A DNA stretch of 15,164 nucleotides, from assembly GCA_020846105.1 (NCBI GenBank), contig JADLEN010000274.1:1-15164 (forward strand), given 5' to 3'. Positions 1 to 5,856 of the stretch are shown one piece after another. The notes beneath the pieces were generated by a model. That model saw nothing but the letters and a program-made list of their open reading frames with translations, ran no database searches and had not been told where the DNA came from. Each line of letters begins with the position of its first letter. Positions within the stretch are counted from its first letter, which is position 1. This DNA is from Chitinophagaceae bacterium (lineage in GTDB: Bacteria; Bacteroidota; Bacteroidia; Chitinophagales; Chitinophagaceae). Made by a program: the position numbers and the translations under genes.

Positions 1-2428
1 AGCCCATTACCATAAGTATCGTACCTGCCCATACAAGGTTGATGTGAGGGAACATTATTGCTTTCAATACCACCCAACGTTTGGTTTGCGACACTTCTTT
101 TATTTGTATTTCGGCTTTGTTTTCCTCGGGTATTATTTTGCCAAGGCGCACTATAGCACCAATACTTGCAGTGGTGGTGTCGTCTATATGATTTTCAAAT
201 TGGTCTCGGATAAAATATAGTGGGGCAAGGTCATTCTGTTTGCCATCAAGGTTATAAACTTCTATCATTGCCGATACTGAAATATCACCCTCTTTTGCCT
301 TATAATATTGGTTGTCCACATTGGTGTTGAAACCTTTGAAAATTAAAAATGCTTTGCTCAGGTATATGGTGTCGCCTTTGGCAAGCCTGAAATTTTTAAA
401 GGTGTCTGTCTCGCTGGCATTAGCTTCGTTGGGCTTACCACTTACTGAGTTTACATAGGTAAAAATGTCCTTGTTCCAATAATGTTTAGAAGACGGATTG
501 GCACTCAATCCTTCTTGCCCTTTGGGGTTGATAAATGCATCTGGGAATAGCATAAAAGATTCTACTACTTTGTTGGTGGCAGAGTCTTTGCGCTCAAACA
601 ATACTTTGTAAAAGGTTCGTGGGTCGCTGCTCGAAACCGAGTCGCCTTGATAAGTAGCCCAATAATCGCTAAGTGCTACAGGCACACCTTCGTACAACAT
701 CACATTCTCTTGGCTTTCTTTCACTGCTTCGCGCATGTCTGTTTTGCCAATGGGCAATATGCCACCTAAGGTATTTAGCGAAATCACTTCTTTTTTGTGA
801 CCAGTAATAAGCACACCCATAATGAGTACGCCAAAACCAAAATGCGACAATGAAGGGCCCATTTTTTTTAGTGATTTCTGTACACTAAATGCGTAAAACG
901 AGCTTGCAACTATGGAAAAACTAGCACAAAATAATAGCACTATAAATTGCCATCCTGTAATAGATTGACTAACGCCTACCACCACAGATAGTATTATCGA
1001 CAAGCCAATAACAATAGAAAACTTTTTGATTAGGTTTTGTAATTGTGTTTGCTTGTATTTTAGGTACAATGCACCACCCGAGAATAGGGTTATAAACATT
1101 ACCACCCATATTTGAATATTGTTGTAATGCGCTACAGGGTCTACCGGTGGGGCTACATCTTTGCCCGTTATCCACTTGGCTAGTGGCGACCATACTGGAA
1201 TCGAGGTGCTAATAGATATTTGTAAAGCAGAAAGTAAAATAATAAAGGAGCCAATAAACATCCAAAATTCACGAGTCCACAATGGCTCTTCAGATTTTAC
1301 AAGCGGCATCGTTTTTCTACGATAGATAATAAACCCAAAACCCAAAGTCATTACAATGGCTATAAAGGTGAGCAGTTGCCAAAATAAAGATGAGCCTTCG
1401 CCTGTAAATGCATGTACCGAAGTGTCGCCAAGTACGCCTGTGCGGGTAAGGAAGGTAGAATACCAAATGCCCGTATAGCTCAGTGCATAAAAGAAGAAAG
1501 TAATCATCAGGCTGCGGCCAGTAGCCCTAAAAATGAGCAAAGTATGCAGCGCGGCTACCATCAGCATCCAAGGTACCAAAGACGCATTTTCTACAGGGTC
1601 CCATGCCCAAAAGCCACCAAAATTTAATGATTCGTAAGCCCAAGCGCCACCCATCATTATACCCAAGCCTAGCACACCACCCGAGAACAATGACCAACCC
1701 AAAGTAGGTTTTATCCATTCTTTGTAATCGCCTTTCCACAAGGCGGCTACTGCCAGCGAAAATGGTATAAGCGTAGAAGCGAAGCCTAAAAATAATATCG
1801 GGGGATGTATCACCATCCAATAGTTTTGCAGCAATACATTTAGTCCGTTGCCGTCGTTAATCTGGCTCAGATAGTCTGCTTGCTGAAAAACAGGTGCTGT
1901 TTGGAAATAATCTCTAAGCAATAAGAATGGTGAGGTGCCTATTTGTATACCGCCGGGCAGGTAAATACCCAATATGGTAGTGGCTAGGCAAGCTTGTACT
2001 ATAGAAACCACCGTCATAGCGCGGCTTTCTAGCGCCTTGGCTTTAAACATTAGCACCAAACCTAGGATGCCGTGCCAAAACGACCAAAGCAAGAAACTAC
2101 CCTGCTGCCCTTCCCAAAAGCAAGACAGAAGATACTTCATATTCAAGCTCTTGTCTGAGTGGGCATAGGCGTAGTGGTACTCAAAAAGGTGGTTGGTAAT
2201 AATATAATACAGCGTAAAAAATACGGCAATGATAGCAGCAGTGTGGATGATAAAACTGTTTCTTGCAATGGCCAGCCAGCGCAGGCTTTCTTGTTCGTTT
2301 TGTTTTTCTTTTCGTGACGCTTGGAAATATGCAAATGCACTGAGCAAAGAACCTATAAATGATAGAATAACAAAGAAATGACCTAAATGCCCTGGCAGCA
2401 ATTGCTCGCCGATAAATACTGTTTGCAA
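1..2428 (-). CDS. ccmF: Cytochrome c maturation heme lyase subunit CcmF (3' end beyond window)
   Basis: Polytopic membrane protein that transfers heme from holo-CcmE to apocytochrome c on the outer face of the cytoplasmic membrane (System I). The frame is open from 2428 to the left edge, giving 809 codons; the last visible residues read LVWAGTILMVMG, so the C-terminus is close but outside. Visible marks: WEGQQGSFLLW at about 105-115, IHPP with H208, the tryptophan-rich heme-binding motif GGFWAWDPVENAS at 271-283, AALH with H295, and SLSHFGFG with H529, followed by a long extracytoplasmic domain at about 540-790. The start is a TTG at 2426-2428: an in-frame stop lies five codons upstream, the first in-frame ATG is only at residue 98, and MQTVFIGEQLLPGHLGHFF fits the family N-terminus. 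It lies 74 bp after ccmE on the same strand, probably one operon. Family assignment is very secure; the exact start is moderately so. Confidence 0.95.
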   Translation of the reverse strand, partial: MQTVFIGEQLLPGHLGHFFVILSFIGSLLSAFAYFQASRKEKQNEQESLRWLAIARNSFIIHTAAIIAVFFTLYYIITNHLFEYHYAYAHSDKSLNMKYLLSCFWEGQQGSFLLWSFWHGILGLVLMFKAKALESRAMTVVSIVQACLATTILGIYLPGGIQIGTSPFLLLRDYFQTAPVFQQADYLSQINDGNGLNVLLQNYWMVIHPPILFLGFASTLIPFSLAVAALWKGDYKEWIKPTLGWSLFSGGVLGLGIMMGGAWAYESLNFGGFWAWDPVENASLVPWMLMVAALHTLLIFRATGRSLMITFFFYALSYTGIWYSTFLTRTGVLGDTSVHAFTGEGSSLFWQLLTFIAIVMTLGFGFIIYRRKTMPLVKSEEPLWTREFWMFIGSFIILLSALQISISTSIPVWSPLAKWITGKDVAPPVDPVAHYNNIQIWVVMFITLFSGGALYLKYKQTQLQNLIKKFSIVIGLSIILSVVVGVSQSITGWQFIVLLFCASFSIVASSFYAFSVQKSLKKMGPSLSHFGFGVLIMGVLITGHKKEVISLNTLGGILPIGKTDMREAVKESQENVMLYEGVPVALSDYWATYQGDSVSSSDPRTFYKVLFERKDSATNKVVESFMLFPDAFINPKGQEGLSANPSSKHYWNKDIFTYVNSVSGKPNEANASETDTFKNFRLAKGDTIYLSKAFLIFKGFNTNVDNQYYKAKEGDISVSAMIEVYNLDGKQNDLAPLYFIRDQFENHIDDTTTASIGAIVRLGKIIPEENKAEIQIKEVSQTKRWVVLKAIMFPHINLVWAGTILMVMG

Positions 2429-2460
2429 GAAAATGAAAATTTAGTACTCAGTTATGAATA

Positions 2461-2489
2461 AGCCCGATAGCCTTGTGCCTTATCGAGCT
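2461..2489 (-). other. Intercistronic hairpin between ccmE and ccmF
   Basis: In the minus-strand transcript AGCTCGATA pairs with TATCGGGCT over 9 bp (one G-U pair) around an 11-nt loop. The wobble pairs only in the minus-strand RNA; on the plus strand it would be a C-A mismatch. No T-run follows, so it is not a standard terminator. It lies about 32 nt before the ccmF TTG start and could affect ccmF translation or RNA stability; that is inference. Confidence 0.45.
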
Positions 2490-2502
2490 GGTATTGTCCT
2501 TA

Positions 2503-2898
2503 TTAGCTAGCGTTGCCCACTGCTATTTGGTCGTTTTTGTATTTGCTTGGGCACTTCATTTGTATTTGTGTACAGCGAAAAGTTTCACCTTCCATAGTGC
2601 CTTTCATCACTATCTGTTCCGACTTCTCAATATCTGTAGGCTTTGCCCCGTTGAAAATTACTTTTTTCACTTTGCCTGATTTGTCGGCCACCATAAAATC
2701 ACAATGGTTGGGGTCTGTTACAGGGTCATAGTTTACCTTACGGTCGCCGTGCAATGTACCTATTACATGAAACTGTTTGCCAGGGCTTTGCGCAGCAGTA
2801 CCAAAGGTTTCGTAAGTGCTAAAGTCGCCAAACATAGATACAATTACAGCCACTGCGGCTACTACTAGTACCAATAAAGCTATATGGGTCTTTTTCAT
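2503..2898 (-). CDS. ccmE: Cytochrome c maturation heme chaperone CcmE, CxxxY type
   Basis: Membrane-anchored heme chaperone: binds heme covalently outside the cytoplasmic membrane and hands it to CcmF. The 131 residues hold one N-terminal transmembrane anchor (about 5-24) and an OB-fold domain (about 40-115) with the expected strands, such as FHVIGTL and DFMVADKSGKVKKVIFNG. The heme-attachment site, HxxxY in Escherichia coli CcmE, here reads CPSKY at 116-120, so Cys116 replaces the histidine and Tyr120 is kept. CxxxY CcmE is known from Desulfovibrio and some archaea. The tail after the motif is short (11 residues). The ATG at 2898 gives an early lysine pair followed directly by the anchor. 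A TTTG-N17-TACCTTTG promoter sits about 40 bp upstream. ccmF follows downstream. Family call is secure from length, fold pattern and neighbour. Confidence 0.93.
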   Translation of the reverse strand: MKKTHIALLVLVVAAVAVIVSMFGDFSTYETFGTAAQSPGKQFHVIGTLHGDRKVNYDPVTDPNHCDFMVADKSGKVKKVIFNGAKPTDIEKSEQIVMKGTMEGETFRCTQIQMKCPSKYKNDQIAVGNAS

Positions 2899-2937
2899 AA
2901 AAAAATATTAAGCGTTGCTTCTCAATCAATGTAGGCA

Positions 2938-2966
2938 CAAAGGTACCCTTTTGTTTGCTGCGCAAA
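2938..2966 (-). promoter_or_regulatory. Bacteroidota-type promoter of ccmE-ccmF
   Basis: Minus strand: TTTG (2966-2963), 17-bp spacer, TACCTTTG (2945-2938), which matches TAnnTTTG fully. The predicted transcript starts near 2933, leaving a leader of about 35 nt before the ccmE ATG. A second TAnnTTTG match (TAACTTTG, 2970-2963) overlaps the -33 element but has no upstream TTTG of its own. Confidence 0.65.
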
Positions 2967-2979
2967 GTTAATCCTTTCT

Positions 2980-3009
2980 ATTGTCGGATTGATTTTAGTT
3001 TTACTTTTG
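2980..3009 (+). promoter_or_regulatory. Bacteroidota-type promoter of the agmatinase-family gene
   Basis: Plus strand: TTG at 2981-2983 (ATTG 2980-2983), 18-bp spacer, then TACTTTTG at 3002-3009, a full TAnnTTTG match. The predicted start is about 25 nt before the ATG at 3041. It is back to back with the ccmE promoter, 14 bp away. Confidence 0.6.
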
Positions 3010-3040
3010 GCAATATTTTACAAAAACAAAGTTTTCGCAA

Positions 3041-4099
3041 ATGTCACAAGATGCTGCCCATTTCGACCCCAACTCTGTAGGGCTCAAGACCAATAATATT
3101 TTCGGCCTACCATTTTCTATCGACGAGTCGGCACTAGTGCTGCTACCCGTACCTTGGGAGGTCACCGTGTCTTACCGCAACGGCACCGCCCGTGGCCCCG
3201 AAAACATTTTTAAAGAATCTTTACAAATAGACCTCTACGACGCCGACCTACCCGATACTTGGAAAAACGGCTACTACATGCTTGCCGAGGACAAGAACAT
3301 CCGCAAAAAAAGCAACTACCTGCGCCAATGCGCCGAGCTCATTATCACCTGCCTCTCAGACGGCGGCGATGTGACCTGCAACCAACAGCTAGCAGGCAAG
3401 CTGCAAGAGGTAAACGAGGGCACCACTATGATGCGCGACTGGGTACAAGAAATGACAGGCACCCTCTTGCGCCAAGGCAAGCTTGTGGGCCTAGTAGGTG
3501 GCGACCACAGCACACCCCTTGGCCTCATCCGCGCCATAGGCGAGCAATACCCTAGCTTTGGCATCTTGCAGATAGACGCCCACGCCGATCTACGCAACGC
3601 CTACGAAGGCTTCAAATACTCACACGCATCCATCATGTACAATGTGCTGCAAGAAGTACCCCAAATGTCCAAGCTAGTACAGGTGGGCATTCGCGACTAT
3701 TGCGACGAGGAATTAGATGTTATCAAAAGCCAGCCAGACCGTATCCATACTTTTTTCGATAGCGCCATCAAAGAGCGCCAATACATGGGCGACACTTGGC
3801 ACCACATTTGCCAAGACATTGTAGCTGCCTTGCCACAGCATATCTACATCAGTTTCGATATAGACGGGCTAGACCCCAAGCTATGCCCAGACACTGGTAC
3901 GCCCGTACCCGGCGGTTTCGAGATGGAACAAGTCTTTTACCTTTTCAAAACCATACACAATAGCGGTAAAAAAATTATCGGATTCGACCTCAACGAAGTG
4001 TCTTGCGGCGAGCACACCACCGATGGTATAGATGCCATAGTAGGCGCCCGCGTGCTTTACAAAATGTGCAACTACCTTACGGCTAGCAAAGACCGCTAA
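3041..4099 (+). CDS. Agmatinase-family ureohydrolase (arginase superfamily)
   Basis: Predicted cytosolic dinuclear-metal hydrolase that releases urea from a guanidino substrate. All metal-ligand motifs are present in order: GGDHS at 153-157 (H156), DAHADLR at 179-185 (D179, H181, D183) and SFDIDGLDP at 271-279 (D273, D275). YEGFKYSHAS at 188-197 after DAHADLR resembles agmatinases more than arginases. At 352 residues it is longer than the usual 290-310; the extra length is mainly an insertion at about 75-130, before the catalytic core. Agmatine is the most likely substrate (giving putrescine and urea), but formiminoglutamate or another guanidino compound cannot be excluded. Neighbours give no pathway context: no arginine decarboxylase or hut gene lies here. 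The gene uses more C-ending codons than the ORFs around it, which may reflect high expression. The ATG at 3041 follows the predicted promoter closely. Confidence 0.9.
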   Translation: MSQDAAHFDPNSVGLKTNNIFGLPFSIDESALVLLPVPWEVTVSYRNGTARGPENIFKESLQIDLYDADLPDTWKNGYYMLAEDKNIRKKSNYLRQCAELIITCLSDGGDVTCNQQLAGKLQEVNEGTTMMRDWVQEMTGTLLRQGKLVGLVGGDHSTPLGLIRAIGEQYPSFGILQIDAHADLRNAYEGFKYSHASIMYNVLQEVPQMSKLVQVGIRDYCDEELDVIKSQPDRIHTFFDSAIKERQYMGDTWHHICQDIVAALPQHIYISFDIDGLDPKLCPDTGTPVPGGFEMEQVFYLFKTIHNSGKKIIGFDLNEVSCGEHTTDGIDAIVGARVLYKMCNYLTASKDR

Positions 4100-4112
4100 G
4101 CCCAATATTACA

Positions 4113-4143
4113 TTTGGCCGCTGCGGTTTAAGGTATATTTTTG
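4113..4143 (+). promoter_or_regulatory. Consensus promoter abutting the DUF3817-like start codon
   Basis: TTTG at 4113-4116, exactly 19 bp, then TATTTTTG at 4136-4143: a perfect match to the Bacteroidota consensus. Counting -7 spacing puts the transcription start at or within a base or two of the ATG at 4148, so the mRNA should be leaderless or nearly so. Confidence 0.75.
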
Positions 4144-4147
4144 CAGT

Positions 4148-4444
4148 ATGAAAAAGGACACGCTTACCAAATGGTTTCTGATTATTGGCAAAATAGAAGG
4201 CTACAGCTACCTCGTTCTATTATTTATAGCTATGCCGCTAAAATATTTTCTGGACCGTCCTGAGTGGGTGCGCCCTGTAGGCTCGGCGCATGGTGTATTG
4301 TTTGTAAGCTTCGTTATTTTATTGGCCATGATGTTTTTCAAAAGCAAGCTCACGTTCCTCAATTCGGTATTCGCTTTCTTGCTATCGCTAGTACCATTTG
4401 GCACTTTTTTCTTAAAAAAACTGGTAGCAAGGCAACAAGCATAG
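4148..4444 (+). CDS. Small DUF3817-like integral membrane protein
   Basis: 98 residues with three predicted membrane helices (about 8-30, 44-63 and 68-90) and a basic C-terminus. The pattern of KIEGYSYLVLLFIAMPLKY near the N-terminus, then a short loop with RPVGSAHGVLF, fits the DUF3817 family of small bacterial membrane proteins, whose function is unknown. The ATG at 4148 lies 4 bp after a perfect -7 element, so it is probably read from a leaderless mRNA. It is the second of three consecutive plus-strand genes but has its own promoter, so it is probably not co-transcribed only with the upstream hydrolase gene. No obvious terminator follows. Confidence 0.8.
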   Translation: MKKDTLTKWFLIIGKIEGYSYLVLLFIAMPLKYFLDRPEWVRPVGSAHGVLFVSFVILLAMMFFKSKLTFLNSVFAFLLSLVPFGTFFLKKLVARQQA

Positions 4445-4529
4445 TTTGCACGAAAAAATCAATTAACAATCATGACCTGCCCATGTTTTTATAATCTTTT
4501 TTATTGCACACTCCCCCCATCCAAAACCT

Positions 4530-5423
4530 ATGAAAAGTGCTGTTTTACTGATACTCTTTACTACTGTGATTTTGATAAATGCCAAAGCACAAACAGTGTT
4601 TGCTCCGCCCAATTCGGTGTGGCATTATGGGTTCTCTAATTCTGATGGCGAGGTAGGTTTATTTTATCATAAATACCAAACCGAAAAAGACACGATTTTC
4701 GAAGGGCATTTATGTTCGAAAGTGACTGGAAACAGCCATACTGCCACAGGCTCTGTACCACTACAAACGCAATATTTATATACGGCAAACGATACCGTTT
4801 TTTACTTCAACTTCAACTTTAATAAATTTCTTGCCCTTTATGTGTTTGATGTAGCCAAAGGCGATACGCTAAAATTTCACGTACCCTTTATTTTTACCAG
4901 CTTGCCCGATACTTTTAGGGTAGTGGTAGATACTGTTTACAACATTGCCGTAGATGGTATATTACTGAGAACTGTCAAAACCCGCAGTCTCGACCATTTT
5001 GCACTTTATACCTATATCGAACGTATTGGTTGTTATACTTTTATTGGCCACCAATTTGCCTATTTTGTTGGCGGCTCCTACTATCTTAGTTGTTATCAAG
5101 ATGGTGATATAGACACAATCTTTACTGACAAGGATTGTGATTACCTAAAGCCAACAAGCATTGCTGGCCAAGCGTTGAAGCCCAATCTAAAAATATCGCC
5201 CAATCCATTTGCCGACAAGTTGCAAATAGATATTGACCCAAATATCAAAAAATACAGCATAGCAATACACGACCTTACGGGCCGTACTGTGCTTGCCATC
5301 CAGCCTACCAATGGTGGCAAGCACCTACTCCAAACTAGCCATTTACCCAATGGTTTTTATTATCTACAAATTAGTAGCCCCAACCTTCAAGTGCCTTTTT
5401 ATCAGAAAATACTGAAACAATAA
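4530..5423 (+). CDS. Secreted protein with T9SS type A C-terminal sorting domain
   Basis: Exported protein of 297 residues. A signal peptide covers about 1-20 (KSAVLLILFTTVILINAKA, then QTVF). The middle region (about 22-210) has many aromatic residues and beta-strand patterns but no domain I recognise. The C-terminal 80 residues form a T9SS type A sorting domain: LKISPNPFADKLQIDI at about 220-235, then YSIAIHDLTGRTV and LPNGFYYLQI, ending in a lysine-rich KILKQ. That domain directs passage across the outer membrane and is usually removed when the cargo is attached to the cell surface or released. Function of the mature protein is unknown. No consensus promoter was found just upstream. The secretion assignment is strong; there is no enzymatic hint. 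Confidence 0.85.
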   Translation: MKSAVLLILFTTVILINAKAQTVFAPPNSVWHYGFSNSDGEVGLFYHKYQTEKDTIFEGHLCSKVTGNSHTATGSVPLQTQYLYTANDTVFYFNFNFNKFLALYVFDVAKGDTLKFHVPFIFTSLPDTFRVVVDTVYNIAVDGILLRTVKTRSLDHFALYTYIERIGCYTFIGHQFAYFVGGSYYLSCYQDGDIDTIFTDKDCDYLKPTSIAGQALKPNLKISPNPFADKLQIDIDPNIKKYSIAIHDLTGRTVLAIQPTNGGKHLLQTSHLPNGFYYLQISSPNLQVPFYQKILKQ

Positions 5424-5640
5424 ATCTGCTGCAAATAGCATCCCTGCGCTACTTATTACCTTAATATAACTACACGCGGCTCTCCAAAGTTTGCAACTTT
5501 CACCCTTGTTGGTGCATGATTCACACAAAAACATGTGGTTATACTAGGGCGGGGCTGATGATAGGGTAAATAATGTTGAGATAAATTTATTACTTAGATA
5601 CTAAAGCGATTAGTCACAAAAAAACTTCCAAAAATTGATT

Positions 5641-5661
5641 TGTGTCGGAAATGTGTCGGAA
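5641..5661. repeat. Short tandem repeat TGTGTCGGAA x2 beside tRNA-Asn
   Basis: TGTGTCGGAA occurs at 5641-5650 and again at 5652-5661, an 11-nt period, in an A/T-rich stretch just beyond the tRNA-Asn terminator. Its role is unknown. The 5424-5640 stretch before it contains no gene or clear signal I can support. Confidence 0.5.
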
Positions 5662-5701
5662 TGATAAAAACAAAAAGGGTTTCAATTGCTTGAAACCCTT
5701 T
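5662..5701 (-). terminator. Rho-independent terminator of tRNA-Asn
   Basis: On the minus strand a perfect 12-bp stem, AAAGGGTTTCAA with TTGAAACCCTTT (5701-5674), closes a 4-nt loop and is followed by a T-rich run (TTGTTTTTATC). It starts 10 nt after the mature tRNA 3' end. Confidence 0.88.
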
Positions 5702-5711
5702 ACTGTTGTTG

Positions 5712-5785
5712 CTCTCCCTTCAGGACTTGAACCTGAGACCCTCTGATTAACAGTCAGATGCTCTAACCAACTGAGCTAAGGAAGA
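5712..5785 (-). tRNA. tRNA-Asn (anticodon GUU)
   Basis: A full cloverleaf on the minus strand: acceptor TCTTCCT pairs with AGGGAGA (one G-U), D arm GCTC...GAGC, anticodon stem TCTGA/TCAGA with loop CTGTTAA giving anticodon GTT, and T arm TCAGG-TTCAAGT-CCTGA. Discriminator base is G. The 3' CCA is not encoded and must be added after transcription. It has its own upstream promoter (5810-5839) and downstream terminator. Confidence 0.96.
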
Positions 5786-5809
5786 ATCTTTTTCCCCGTT
5801 TTGGGATTG

Positions 5810-5839
5810 CAAAAATAGTAAAATTTCCATTCCTGCAAA
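5810..5839 (-). promoter_or_regulatory. Promoter of tRNA-Asn
   Basis: Minus strand: TTTG (5839-5836), 18-bp spacer, TATTTTTG (5817-5810), a full match to TAnnTTTG. The predicted start is about 20 nt upstream of the mature tRNA 5' end. It lies just beyond the stop codon of the upstream glycosyltransferase gene on the same strand. Confidence 0.7.
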
Positions 5840-5856
5840 ATTTATTTCTAGTTTTT

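Noticed and set aside
1527..1820. 97-codon minus-strand frame, tryptophan- and arginine-rich
   Set aside because: It is another frame of ccmF, whose own frame here encodes the family's WWD-type motif.
1..2428. Possible frameshift or pseudogene in ccmF, because only short complete frames are visible there
   Set aside because: The frame from the TTG at 2428 meets the left edge in phase and encodes family motifs at both ends; the gene is simply cut by the window edge and begins with TTG.
4095..4125. Terminator after the agmatinase-family gene
   Set aside because: CCGCTGCGG is too short to form a stable stem, no T-run follows, and the region is already used by the next gene's promoter.
5455..5580. 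Possible regulatory RNA in the gap after the T9SS gene, including AAAGTT-TGC-AACTTT
   Set aside because: The inverted repeat has only 6-bp arms, lies in A/T-rich DNA, and no promoter or terminator goes with it.
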